Assembly: GCA_900761995.1 (NCBI GenBank)
Contig: CAAFEY010000005.1
Location: 1-14,809 of the forward strand
Length of the DNA: 14,809 nt
From: an uncultured Collinsella sp.
GTDB taxonomy: Bacteria > Actinomycetota > Coriobacteriia > Coriobacteriales > Coriobacteriaceae
Direction of reading: 5' to 3'
Shown: positions 8,144 through 14,800 of the stretch, piece by piece
Position numbering within the stretch: position 1 is the first letter of the stretch
Layout of the letters: each line of letters begins with the position of its first letter
The notes under the pieces: model-generated
Database searches by the model: none
What the model was told of the DNA's origin: nothing
What the model saw: only the letters and a program-made list of their open reading frames with translations
Translations under genes and position numbers: made by a program

Positions 8144-9042
8144 GGGGCTTGGCAGGGCTTTCTGTCGCGACGGCGTGCGGGGCGGAACCTCGTGTGCCGC
8201 AGGTACCGCCGGTGGAGCTGACACGTCAGGCGCTCGAGACGGTGGCAGAGAAGCTGCCACGTGAGCTGGTGGAAAACGATCTGCTGAAAAAGATCGCCCG
8301 TTCGTGGGCATCGCTGGCTCCGGCGCATCGCCTTGGCCTCGTGATCGAAGATGCTTCGGGACGTTTGGCGTTTCTGCTGCTATCGAGCGGTGTCTGCTGC
8401 GTTTTACTAACGATGGTGTCGTTATCGCCCCTCGGATTTGCCTTGGGACTTGTTGCTCCGTTTGCCGTTGGTGCCGCTCGGGATGGCTTTGAGAGCCGGC
8501 GCGAGCAACACGATGCAGAAGAGGCAATGCCCGAGGCGTTTACCGCACTTTCCATGTCGCTTGCCTCGGGACATTCGCTGGCCCAGGGCATGCGCTTTGT
8601 GGGCGCTCATGCGCAAGAGCCAGTGCATACCGAGTTTTTGCGGGTGGCGGCGGCGATCGATTGCGGCGTCTCGGCGACCGACGCGCTCGATGACTTGCTC
8701 GTGCGTATCGACGCCCCCGGTCTTTCGCTTGTGACCTTGGCGCTTAAGGTGTCTCAGCGCACCGGCGCTCCGCTTGCCGACTTACTGTCCGAGGCGTCGA
8801 GCATGGTGGGGGAGCGCATTGAGCTCAAGCGCCGCCTGGATGTTAAGACGTCGCAGGCTCGCATGTCTGCGCATATGGTCGCGGCGATGCCGGCGGGCAT
8901 GTGCGCGGTGTTGGCGCTGCTTTCGGCAGATTTTCGTCGCGGTCTTGCGACGCCTGCCGGCGCGGGCACTGTGGTGCTGGGTCTTGCCCTCAACGCCGTT
9001 GCCCTGGTGGTTATCCGGCGCATTATGCGGGTGGAGCTATGA
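8116..9042 (+). CDS. tadB: Tad pilus inner-membrane platform protein TadB (T2SSF domain)
   Basis: 308 residues with the type II secretion F domain. Two hydrophobic segments near residues 76-115 are followed by a cytoplasmic helical domain with the family-like EEAMPEAFTALSMSLASGHSLAQGM region, and two C-terminal membrane segments (about 254-275 and 280-303). TadB and TadC form the membrane platform driven by CpaF. ATG at 8116 lies inside the end of cpaF but has an excellent site, AGGAGG at 8103-8108, 7 nt upstream, so the 28-nt overlap appears real. The stop overlaps tadC as ATGA. Confidence 0.88.
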   Translation: MEITVPLVVGGLAGLSVATACGAEPRVPQVPPVELTRQALETVAEKLPRELVENDLLKKIARSWASLAPAHRLGLVIEDASGRLAFLLLSSGVCCVLLTMVSLSPLGFALGLVAPFAVGAARDGFESRREQHDAEEAMPEAFTALSMSLASGHSLAQGMRFVGAHAQEPVHTEFLRVAAAIDCGVSATDALDDLLVRIDAPGLSLVTLALKVSQRTGAPLADLLSEASSMVGERIELKRRLDVKTSQARMSAHMVAAMPAGMCAVLALLSADFRRGLATPAGAGTVVLGLALNAVALVVIRRIMRVEL

Positions 9043-9680
9043 GCGCCCCGGTTGCAGTTGCGGCTTGCCTGTGCGCCCTGAGCGTATTTGTCGCGACGGG
9101 TTTGGATCGGGCGGATGCACGCAAGATCGCAGGGGCCTGCAAGCGCGAGGCGGTGCTGGTCGCTGCCGCAGGTCGCTCGGTGGTCGATGCTCTGATCGCG
9201 CGAGTGAAGGGCGCGGTTGGAGCGGGCGGCCCGGCGCGAGTGTCGCTCGGCGAAGTGTCCGAGATGATCGATGTTGTTCGCTTGGGTCTTTCGGCCGGTC
9301 TTTCGTTTGATGCGGCGCTTGAGATTTTCTGCGCCAACCGCCGGTCAGTGCTGGCTCTTCGCCTTGAGCGAGCCTGCATGGCGTGGCAGGTGGGCGTGGG
9401 CACGCGTGAGGACGAGTTGTTGGCCGCCGCGCGCGACTTGGACGTGCGAGCGCTCGAGACCTTTGCCATCACGGTGGGGCAGGCGCTCGCCCTGGGTGCC
9501 CCACTTGCCGAGACGCTGGCCGCTCAAAGTCGCGAGATCCGTACGGCTCATCGCGCCGCGGTCGAGCGCGAGATCGAGCGTGCGCCCGTCAAGCTGCTGA
9601 TTCCCACCGGCACGCTCATCTTGCCGGCGTTGCTTCTGTCCATATTGGGCCCGCTGCTGGGAGCAGGCGGGATGATGTAG
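9039..9680 (+). CDS. tadC: Tad pilus inner-membrane platform protein TadC (T2SSF domain)
   Basis: 213 residues, the second T2SSF-type platform protein and shorter than TadB. A hydrophobic N-terminal segment (about 4-20) precedes the helical domain with EVSEMIDVVRLGLSAGLSFDAAL, and one or two C-terminal membrane segments end in GPLLGAGGMM. The start at 9039 (ATGA overlap with the tadB stop) is chosen from operon spacing. The frame is open further upstream to 8901, but that stretch only shadows tadB. It ends 10 nt before the flp start. Confidence 0.87.
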   Translation: MSAPVAVAACLCALSVFVATGLDRADARKIAGACKREAVLVAAAGRSVVDALIARVKGAVGAGGPARVSLGEVSEMIDVVRLGLSAGLSFDAALEIFCANRRSVLALRLERACMAWQVGVGTREDELLAAARDLDVRALETFAITVGQALALGAPLAETLAAQSREIRTAHRAAVEREIERAPVKLLIPTGTLILPALLLSILGPLLGAGGMM

Positions 9681-9690
9681 GGAGGAATAC

Positions 9691-9924
9691 ATGAACACGA
9701 TGACTGACGCTGCTGGCAAGGTCCAGGGCTGGGCGTTTTGCCGGGCGGCACATGTTCGTCAGTGCGCCAAGGAGCTATTGCAGGAGGAGAGCGCACAGGG
9801 TACCACCGAGTATGCCATCTTGGTCGGCGTGCTCGTGGTGATCGCGATTATCGCCATCGTCGCATTTAAGGGCAAGGTCCAAGATCTATGGAACGCTATC
9901 AGCGAGGGCATCAACAGCCTGTAG
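9691..9924 (+). CDS. flp: Major Flp-type pilin
   Basis: 77-residue prepilin. The leader is long (35 residues) and ends in EESA; the predicted mature chain starts QGTTEYAILVG, with Glu at +5 (E40) and a hydrophobic helix of about 20 residues. The mature part of about 42 residues is typical of Flp subunits, which polymerise into the adhesive Tad fibre after cleavage by a TadV/CpaA-type peptidase and extrusion by CpaF/TadB/TadC. The residue before the predicted cut is Ala, not the usual Gly. Cleavage after G37 is an alternative, but it loses the Glu at +5. GGAGG at 9681-9685 lies 5 nt upstream, one of the best sites in the operon. A strong hairpin follows the stop codon. Confidence 0.9.
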   Translation: MNTMTDAAGKVQGWAFCRAAHVRQCAKELLQEESAQGTTEYAILVGVLVVIAIIAIVAFKGKVQDLWNAISEGINSL

Positions 9925-10451
9925 AGGGCGAGCGCCCCATCGGGGTGCTGCTGGTGTTTGCTTGCCTGACCGTGGCGATAGCGGCGGTGCTTTGGGGGCT
10001 TAACGCCGCGCGGCAGCAGCGTCCTGGGACCGCCTCCGATTTGGGCTCAGATTCGGCGGTGGCGTCTCAAAAAGATGAGATGCGAGATGCGGACGATTCG
10101 GATGTCGCTGTCACGGCGCAAACCTTTCTGCGGACGCTCGACAAGCGGTCTGGCACTGCGACGGATTCGCCTGAGGGCAACGCGATTGCGGTCCGGCTTG
10201 CATGGTCCGAGGACCGACCGATGACCGAAGCGGCGGCGGATATGCTGCGTGCCTATCGCGAGGTACCCACGGCGCAACTTGCTCTGAGCGGCTATCTCGA
10301 CATCAAGGGAAACGTGTGGGGCGCCATCGTGCGCGACGGACGCGGCTGGGTCGATATGGTGACAATTGCCGCGGATGCTGGCGATGCTTCGTGTCGTCTG
10401 CGCGCCGTGCGCCTGAGCCCGCAGGCAACGGACTCAAAGGAGGGATCGTGA
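9888..10451 (+). CDS. Unrecognised single-pass membrane protein of the Tad operon
   Basis: 187 residues; I do not recognise the family. About 16 cytoplasmic residues precede one strong membrane segment (about 18-38). A polar, acidic, probably disordered linker follows (about 40-75), then a small domain (about 75-185) with an LRTLDKRSG stretch and a C-terminal part that looks like mixed alpha/beta (GYLDIKGNVWGAIVRDGRGWVDMVTI). No prepilin cleavage motif is present. It lies between the two pilin genes, so a role in pilus assembly or as a minor component is inferred from position only. The ATG at 9888 overlaps flp by 37 nt, with AAGG 10 nt upstream. An alternative GTG at 9945 lacks a well-spaced site and would cut into the membrane segment. 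It ends 1 nt before the next gene. Confidence 0.75.
   Translation: MERYQRGHQQPVEGERPIGVLLVFACLTVAIAAVLWGLNAARQQRPGTASDLGSDSAVASQKDEMRDADDSDVAVTAQTFLRTLDKRSGTATDSPEGNAIAVRLAWSEDRPMTEAAADMLRAYREVPTAQLALSGYLDIKGNVWGAIVRDGRGWVDMVTIAADAGDASCRLRAVRLSPQATDSKEGS
9932..9948 (+). other. Tight hairpin just after the flp stop codon
   Basis: GCGCCCC (9932-9938) pairs with GGGGTGC (9942-9948) around a 3-nt loop, with one G-U pair. It begins 8 nt after the flp stop, inside the next reading frame, and has no T-run. It could protect the 3' end of an flp-containing mRNA fragment; this is inferred. Confidence 0.5.
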
Positions 10452-10452
10452 A

Positions 10453-10671
10453 ATGCATGATGTCCTGCGTGAGGAATCTGCCCAGGCGACGGTCGAATAC
10501 GCCATCGTCACGGTGGCGCTGTTATCGATCGTGCTGGCGATCGCGGGACTTTGGCGTGCCGGCACCGATGGGCGCTTGGCGGCGCTGGTTGAGCGGGCGG
10601 CATCCCATGGCGTTGCCTCGACGTCGGTTATCGACGCCGCTGCGGCCGCTAAGGACATCGCGTTGTATTGA
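10453..10671 (+). CDS. Second small Flp/TadE-like pilin
   Basis: 72 residues with a short leader (MHDVLREESA), a predicted cut before Q11 and Glu at +5 (E15), then a membrane helix (about 14-34) and a short helical tail. Its size suits a second Flp-type pilin or a minor pseudopilin; the alanine-rich tail differs from the Flp protein upstream. AGGAGG at 10438-10443 lies 9 nt before the ATG. The stop codon region is the unclear start of the next gene. Confidence 0.82.
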   Translation: MHDVLREESAQATVEYAIVTVALLSIVLAIAGLWRAGTDGRLAALVERAASHGVASTSVIDAAAAAKDIALY

Positions 10672-11143
10672 TGCCGCGCGCGAGGACCGGGCGCAGTCTA
10701 CGGTCGAGGCCGCTTTTTTGCTGCCGACGTTTCTGACACTCATCCTTCTCGCGCTGCAACCGGTGTGCCTGCTCTATACGCGCGCGGTCATGGAGTCTGC
10801 CGCCGCCGAGACCGCGCGGCTCATGACCACGACGACGGCGGAGGACGACGATCTTAAGGAGTTCACCCGCCGCCGACTAGCCGCAGTGCCCAACGTTTCG
10901 ATCTTTCATGCCGGCGGGCCGTTGTCGTGGGATATCGAGCTTGGCCGGGCCGGTGCGGGTGGTGTCTCGTCCGTGTCCGTTTCCGGCGAGGTCAAGCCGT
11001 TGCCCGTGATCGGTGCGTTTGCGCAGGCTATGGGTGGTACCGCCGAGGGCGGCTACGTTGAGCTCAAGGTCGATGTCTCGTATCAATCGCGTCCCGAATG
11101 GCTGGAGGGAGATTATGATTCGTGGATTGCTACATGGGATTAA
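10607..11143 (+). CDS. TadE-like pseudopilin, start uncertain
   Basis: The core is a TadE/TadF-like pseudopilin: AREDRA before the predicted cut, then QSTVEAAFLLPTFLT with Glu at +5, a membrane helix, the family-like RAVMESAAAETARLM segment, and an extracytoplasmic beta-rich domain. Minor pseudopilins of this kind are needed for Tad pilus assembly. The start is a real puzzle. The nearest in-frame ATG is 10607, 65 nt inside the upstream gene, giving a 29-residue leader. An ATT at 10667 would give a leader of the same size as its relatives. The well-placed ATG at 10671 (TGATG overlap) is out of frame with the protein. The end at 11143 is firm, overlapping the next gene by 29 nt. Confidence 0.8.
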   Translation: MALPRRRLSTPLRPLRTSRCIDAAREDRAQSTVEAAFLLPTFLTLILLALQPVCLLYTRAVMESAAAETARLMTTTTAEDDDLKEFTRRRLAAVPNVSIFHAGGPLSWDIELGRAGAGGVSSVSVSGEVKPLPVIGAFAQAMGGTAEGGYVELKVDVSYQSRPEWLEGDYDSWIATWD

Positions 11144-13268
11144 GCGTTTCTGGTCTAGACGCGTTTTGACGCGCCGTCCGAGCTGCCATCGCAAGCGAGG
11201 CGGCTTTATGGGTCGAGCCGGTGTCGATCTGTTTATCGAAGACGGCGCCTATACCACGCTTTCTTCTGCCGTGGTCATCCTAGTGGTGCTCACGTTGTTG
11301 TTTTCGTCGACCGCGGCGATATGGAGCATGTCGCGTGCCGGGGATACCCAGGTGGCGGCTGATAGCGGCGCGCTGGCGGGTGCCAACGTAGTGTCGTCCT
11401 ATCACACGGCTGCCACGGTGGTTGATGCGAGCATCTTGAGTCTGGGGCTGGCGGGGTTTGCCACGATCGGGACGGGCCTGGTCGCCATCCTCATCCCGGG
11501 TGCCGAGCCGGTTGCCGGCAATATGGTCGACACCGGGATTGAGATCATTAAAACGCGCAACAAGTTTGCCAAAAGCGCATCGGAAGGCTTACAGAAAATC
11601 GAGACGGCTCTGCCGTATCTGATCGCCGCGCGTGCCACGCAGGCGGTGTCGGCGCAGGATACCGATAGTGTGACCTATACCGGTACGGCGCTTGCCGTGC
11701 CCAGGACATCCGAGTCTGACTTCGCTGCGCTCAAAGGATCAGAGATCTCGACCGATACCATTAAAGACACATCAGATGATTTAGAGTGTGCGGCCGAGGA
11801 ACTGCGGAAGGCTTCTGAGGACACGGCGAAGGCTAAAGAGCGTGCTTGGCTGGCGGATTGTGGTGGGTCTGACAAGGGCTCGGTCGGCAGCTGTTCTTGC
11901 ATGTGGGAGCGTGCGAAAAGCCTAACGGATCTCTCCGGTGTTCAAAATCCGCATTACTCATCGAGCGTTACGTGGGAGCCCCAAGTTGCCCTTGATCGCG
12001 CGAAGGACTACTACCATTGGCGTCTGACAAATGAGAAGCCCCACGGCTCGAGTGTCGAGATGAAGGCAGAGTCTGCGGCGCGTAAGGCGTTTTATACCTA
12101 TGCGAGCGCGGAGGTCGATCGGGCACATATAACCGAGAACGGAGACAGGGTTTCCTCCTATATTCCGCTGCTGCCGCGCAACTCTGATGAGGTTCGGGCG
12201 ACGGAACTCTTTACCGATGCGGTGTGGCCGACGAGCGTGAACGATGACAAGGCGTATCTGCATTACGGGACGACCTGCCCTAACTATAAGAAAGGGACGC
12301 CGAGCGGATTTGCTTCGGTTGCCGATTACGATGGACAGGATAAATGCAGCAAATGCCATTTTGGCGTTTTGTCGCTTGGTGCTGTTGCGGCGCCTTCAAC
12401 CTCTATCGAAAACGGCTTCGAATATCACTTCGACGAGTTCAAAAAGGCCTTGGAGGAATACGTCAAATGTCGGAACAAAGAGCTTGAGCTCATGCGCCAG
12501 ACCGAGGATGAGGCCGACCGTGCGAGCAATGCGTTTGACCAGGCCATTAAAGCGCTTTCGGGCGAGCGTCCGCGTATCGCTCCGCCCGGTCGCAACGGCG
12601 TGGTTGCCTTTGCGGTTTCGGGTGCCATCTCGAGCCCCGATGAGCTCAACTCTTCGTTTAACACGGCAGTCAGGCTTGGCGATCGCGGTGCCATCTCTGC
12701 CGCGGTGCTGGCGCCCGATGAGGCGACGGCGCAAAACAACGTGCTTTCGCGATTTTTCTCGACATTGAAGGAACGCTCGGGTGGCGTTGCCGGCGTACTC
12801 GATGGCGTCATGGATGTCTGGGGACGGCTGCTTGTGGGATACGGAGACATCCAAGGTTCGGCCGACGAACTTATGGACGAGATGATTAAAGGCCTAGGAG
12901 GGGGCAGCGGCGCGTTGGGCTCCATTGCATCGTGGCTCGGCGATACCGTTTCGGCGTCCGTGGCGGCGCTGGGTTTGGAACCGTGCGACTTGCGCCTGCG
13001 AAAGCCGGTGCTGACTGATTCCGCCAACGTCATTAAGAGCCCGGGGTCTGACATTGCTGGCCTCTCTCAAGCGCAAGACAAACTGCGAAGTATTCCGTTG
13101 GGCGTGACCGATCCCAAGGCGCTTTGCGAGGCGTTGGAATATCAAGTCGAACGCACCGTCAGCGGTACGGTGTTCACGCTTGCGGAGATTCCTCTGCCCG
13201 GCGGCGGTTCCATCCCGCTCACCGTCGATGTCGCCACGCTGGTTGGCGCTCTGGGCGGTGGGTCGTAA
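11115..13268 (+). CDS. Large TadG-like pilus-associated protein with cysteine-rich central region
   Basis: 717 residues. A basic cytoplasmic N-terminus is followed by a membrane segment at about 47-70 and then AADSGALAGANVV, the hallmark that follows the anchor in TadG-like proteins. A second hydrophobic stretch lies at about 103-125. The rest is predicted extracytoplasmic. Its centre carries eight cysteines (225, 249, 260, 262, 388, 411, 414, 452), including CSC, and CSKCH at 411-415 shortly before NGFEYHF; two more are at 624 and 671. There is no Glu at +5, so processing like the pilins is doubtful. The C-terminal third is Gly/Ser/Ala rich with amphipathic helices. Base composition in about 11,750-12,480 looks less GC-rich than its surroundings. 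It may be a tip or adhesin component. ATG 11115 follows GGAGGGAG by 4-6 nt. No von Willebrand domain is evident. Confidence 0.78.
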   Translation: MIRGLLHGIKRFWSRRVLTRRPSCHRKRGGFMGRAGVDLFIEDGAYTTLSSAVVILVVLTLLFSSTAAIWSMSRAGDTQVAADSGALAGANVVSSYHTAATVVDASILSLGLAGFATIGTGLVAILIPGAEPVAGNMVDTGIEIIKTRNKFAKSASEGLQKIETALPYLIAARATQAVSAQDTDSVTYTGTALAVPRTSESDFAALKGSEISTDTIKDTSDDLECAAEELRKASEDTAKAKERAWLADCGGSDKGSVGSCSCMWERAKSLTDLSGVQNPHYSSSVTWEPQVALDRAKDYYHWRLTNEKPHGSSVEMKAESAARKAFYTYASAEVDRAHITENGDRVSSYIPLLPRNSDEVRATELFTDAVWPTSVNDDKAYLHYGTTCPNYKKGTPSGFASVADYDGQDKCSKCHFGVLSLGAVAAPSTSIENGFEYHFDEFKKALEEYVKCRNKELELMRQTEDEADRASNAFDQAIKALSGERPRIAPPGRNGVVAFAVSGAISSPDELNSSFNTAVRLGDRGAISAAVLAPDEATAQNNVLSRFFSTLKERSGGVAGVLDGVMDVWGRLLVGYGDIQGSADELMDEMIKGLGGGSGALGSIASWLGDTVSASVAALGLEPCDLRLRKPVLTDSANVIKSPGSDIAGLSQAQDKLRSIPLGVTDPKALCEALEYQVERTVSGTVFTLAEIPLPGGGSIPLTVDVATLVGALGGGS

Positions 13269-13744
13269 TGAGTATCCGCATGCGTCTGCGCGAGGAGCGC
13301 GCCCAAGCGACGGTGGAGATGGCAGTGGTTACGCCCGTTTTGCTGGTGCTGGCACTCATTGTGTACAACGTCATGATCTTTGCCAGCGCTGTCGCGCGCT
13401 TCGACCGCGTGGTGCCCGACATCGTGTTGGCGCACGCCGTGGCGTCGGAGGGGGAGGGCGACGAAAGCTCTGTCGATGCCTCGGCGACGGTCCAGACTCA
13501 AATTCTGAATGCCATGGAAGGCTATGACTTGCAGATCGAAGTGTCGAGCGAGCAAGGCGCGGAGGCATCGGATGGTGGTCTGCTCTCCCTATCCGGTACG
13601 TTTAGGACCTACACCTGCACCATGCACTATGAGCCGTGGCCGACTTCTCTCAGCATCGCTGGCGTTCCGCTGGGGGCACCGGCAAAGTTGTCGCACGAGC
13701 GCGCGGTGACGGTCGATCCATGGCGTCCGGGGGTGGTCATGTGA
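13268..13744 (+). CDS. Second TadE-like pseudopilin
   Basis: 158 residues. The leader MSIRMRLREERA is followed by a predicted cut before Q13 with Glu at +5 (E17), a membrane helix (about 16-40) starting QATVEMAVVTPVLLV, and an extracytoplasmic domain of about 115 residues. Such pseudopilins act as minor components or initiators of the Tad fibre. Its ATG overlaps the preceding stop by one base (TAATG), so translational coupling is likely; a longer upstream reading frame is only the shadow of the preceding gene. Its stop overlaps the next start as GTGA. Confidence 0.85.
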   Translation: MSIRMRLREERAQATVEMAVVTPVLLVLALIVYNVMIFASAVARFDRVVPDIVLAHAVASEGEGDESSVDASATVQTQILNAMEGYDLQIEVSSEQGAEASDGGLLSLSGTFRTYTCTMHYEPWPTSLSIAGVPLGAPAKLSHERAVTVDPWRPGVVM

Positions 13745-14100
13745 CCGCGGTCTCGTCCTACATCGCCTACGCGCGGGCACTCAATAGGCTGGGCTGGACG
13801 CCGGCCGAGTTTGCGGTGGCGGAGTCGTTTGCCGTGCGCCTGCGCGGCATGCTGGGACGGTGTCCGGTTGCCGCCAACGGTCTGCCGCTCGTCATGGCAT
13901 TTCCACGCTGCTCTTCGGTCCATACGTGTTTTATGGCCTATCCCATCGACATCGCCTTCATCGATCGCGACGGCAATATCCTCGCGCGCTACGAAAACGT
14001 ACGTCCCTGGCGTATGTGCTCCTGTCCCGGCGCCTGGGCCGCACTAGAGCGCCCTTCAATCATTGTTTCGACCCCTGCTCTCCAACGCGTGCCGGCTTAA
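13741..14100 (+). CDS. DUF192 family protein
   Basis: 119 residues matching the DUF192 pattern throughout: the VAESFAVRLRGMLGR stretch, the SSVHTCFMAYPIDIAFID core (IHTxFM-x-PIDxxFxD in the family) and NVRPWR. The function of DUF192 is not established. There is no signal peptide, so it is probably cytoplasmic. The GTG start overlaps the pseudopilin stop by 4 nt, which places it as the last gene of the pilus operon; an in-frame ATG at 13720 is possible. No terminator follows it. Confidence 0.82.
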   Translation: MTAVSSYIAYARALNRLGWTPAEFAVAESFAVRLRGMLGRCPVAANGLPLVMAFPRCSSVHTCFMAYPIDIAFIDRDGNILARYENVRPWRMCSCPGAWAALERPSIIVSTPALQRVPA

Positions 14101-14118
14101 GAATTGGCGACAGCGGAC

Positions 14119-14133
14119 TTTCGTCATACGAAA
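14119..14133. promoter_or_regulatory. Palindromic operator candidate of the toxin-antitoxin pair
   Basis: A perfect inverted repeat, TTTCGT (14119-14124), 3-nt spacer, ACGAAA (14128-14133), lies 25 nt before the toxin start. It overlaps a weak promoter candidate, TTGGCG (14104-14109) with TACGAA 17 nt later. Ribbon-helix-helix antitoxins usually bind such sites to repress their own operon. There is no T-run, so it is not a terminator. Confidence 0.55.
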
Positions 14134-14158
14134 TTGGGTAAGATGGAGGAGAAGATGC

Positions 14159-14425
14159 ATGGATGTTGAGATCCATCCCAACGCTAAAAAGCACCTGACG
14201 GAAAAGCAGGTGCTTAGCGCTTGGCTTGCGGTTACTGAGTGCATTCGTCGCGAGTCGAAGGACGAGCCGCCGAGATGGCTTGCGATTGGATGGCTCCCAG
14301 ACGGACGAAGCGTGGAGCTTGTCGCGGTCGAGCTTGTCCGTGGGTGGCTTATCATTCATGCCTTGTCTCCAGTCCAGAAGAAATTTTGGCAGGAGATTGA
14401 ACAGGCTCGGCAAAGGGGTCGATGA
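14159..14425 (+). CDS. Putative type II toxin, BrnT-like
   Basis: 88 residues. The layout suits the small RelE-like fold of BrnT: an N-terminal HPNAKKHLTEKQV segment with a helix, then beta strands (RWLAIGWLPDGRSVEL, GWLIIHAL) and a basic C-terminal helix (KKFWQEIEQARQRGR). Toxins of this group are usually ribonucleases. The assignment is by pattern only, with no clear catalytic signature. ATG at 14159 follows GGAGGAG; the frame is open further upstream, but without a start site and running into the DUF192 gene. It precedes and overlaps the antitoxin, the toxin-first order seen in brnTA. Confidence 0.62.
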   Translation: MDVEIHPNAKKHLTEKQVLSAWLAVTECIRRESKDEPPRWLAIGWLPDGRSVELVAVELVRGWLIIHALSPVQKKFWQEIEQARQRGR

Positions 14426-14709
14426 TGGACAAGACGTATGCGGCCGCTAATGGTCAGGTTGTAACGGATGAAATGATTGACGCGTGGTGCGAGTCGTACG
14501 AGCGCGGAGAGTTTCCGGATGGCGAACACACCGTTGGTGGGATCGTGCATGGACGGCCCCCACTCTCAGGTGAGGGGACGGCAACGCTGTCGGTCAAGAT
14601 TCCTCTGGGAATGAAGGAGGCCATTCGTCGACGGGCGGCTGCCGAGGGGATGACGCCAAGTGAGTTTGCCCGTGCGGCTCTGAGCGAAAAACTTCTTGCT
14701 GCCGGCTGA
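14425..14709 (+). CDS. Ribbon-helix-helix (CopG-like) antitoxin
   Basis: 94 residues. The N-terminal half (VTDEMIDAWCESYERGEFP, then EHTVGGIVHGRPP) probably binds the toxin. The C-terminal half (about 53-90) is a ribbon-helix-helix DNA-binding domain: the strand TATLSVKIPLGMKEAIRRRA, then a second helix with TPSEFARAAL. It should neutralise the upstream protein and repress the operon. ATG at 14425 overlaps the toxin stop by one base and is 6 nt after AAAGGGG; ATG at 14422 would add one residue but sits only 3 nt from the site. Confidence 0.75.
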   Translation: MDKTYAAANGQVVTDEMIDAWCESYERGEFPDGEHTVGGIVHGRPPLSGEGTATLSVKIPLGMKEAIRRRAAAEGMTPSEFARAALSEKLLAAG

Positions 14710-14733
14710 TGCCTCTGACGTGCCGATTTATAG

Positions 14734-14774
14734 AACCGAGGCTGTGCTCAAAAACTTTTTTAAAATTCTCGGTT
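14734..14774. repeat. Inverted repeat with an A/T-rich loop after the antitoxin
   Basis: AACCGAG (14734-14740) and CTCGGTT (14768-14774) flank 27 nt that include five A, C, then six T (14750-14761). It could be a weak terminator for the antitoxin transcript or an operator, because its right arm overlaps the -35 box of the next promoter by two bases. Confidence 0.35.
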
Positions 14775-14800
14775 GACCGGAACGCGTCCTTGGTTATACT
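14773..14800 (+). promoter_or_regulatory. Sigma-70-type promoter reading out of the window
   Basis: TTGACC (14773-14778) and TATACT (14795-14800) are separated by 16 bp; each matches five of six consensus bases. It should drive a gene to the right of the window. Confidence 0.7.

Noticed and set aside
8901..9038. N-terminal extension of tadC
   Set aside because: The frame is only the shadow of the tadB C-terminus, and the ATGA junction at 9039 is the usual operon arrangement.
10202..10606. Longer upstream frame of the TadE-like protein
   Set aside because: It overlaps two other genes completely, and its Arg/Trp/Ser-rich translation is typical of an off-frame reading.
12396..13054. Minus-strand open frames opposite the TadG-like gene
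   Set aside because: They lack binding sites, domains and sensible composition, and lie fully within a conserved operon gene.
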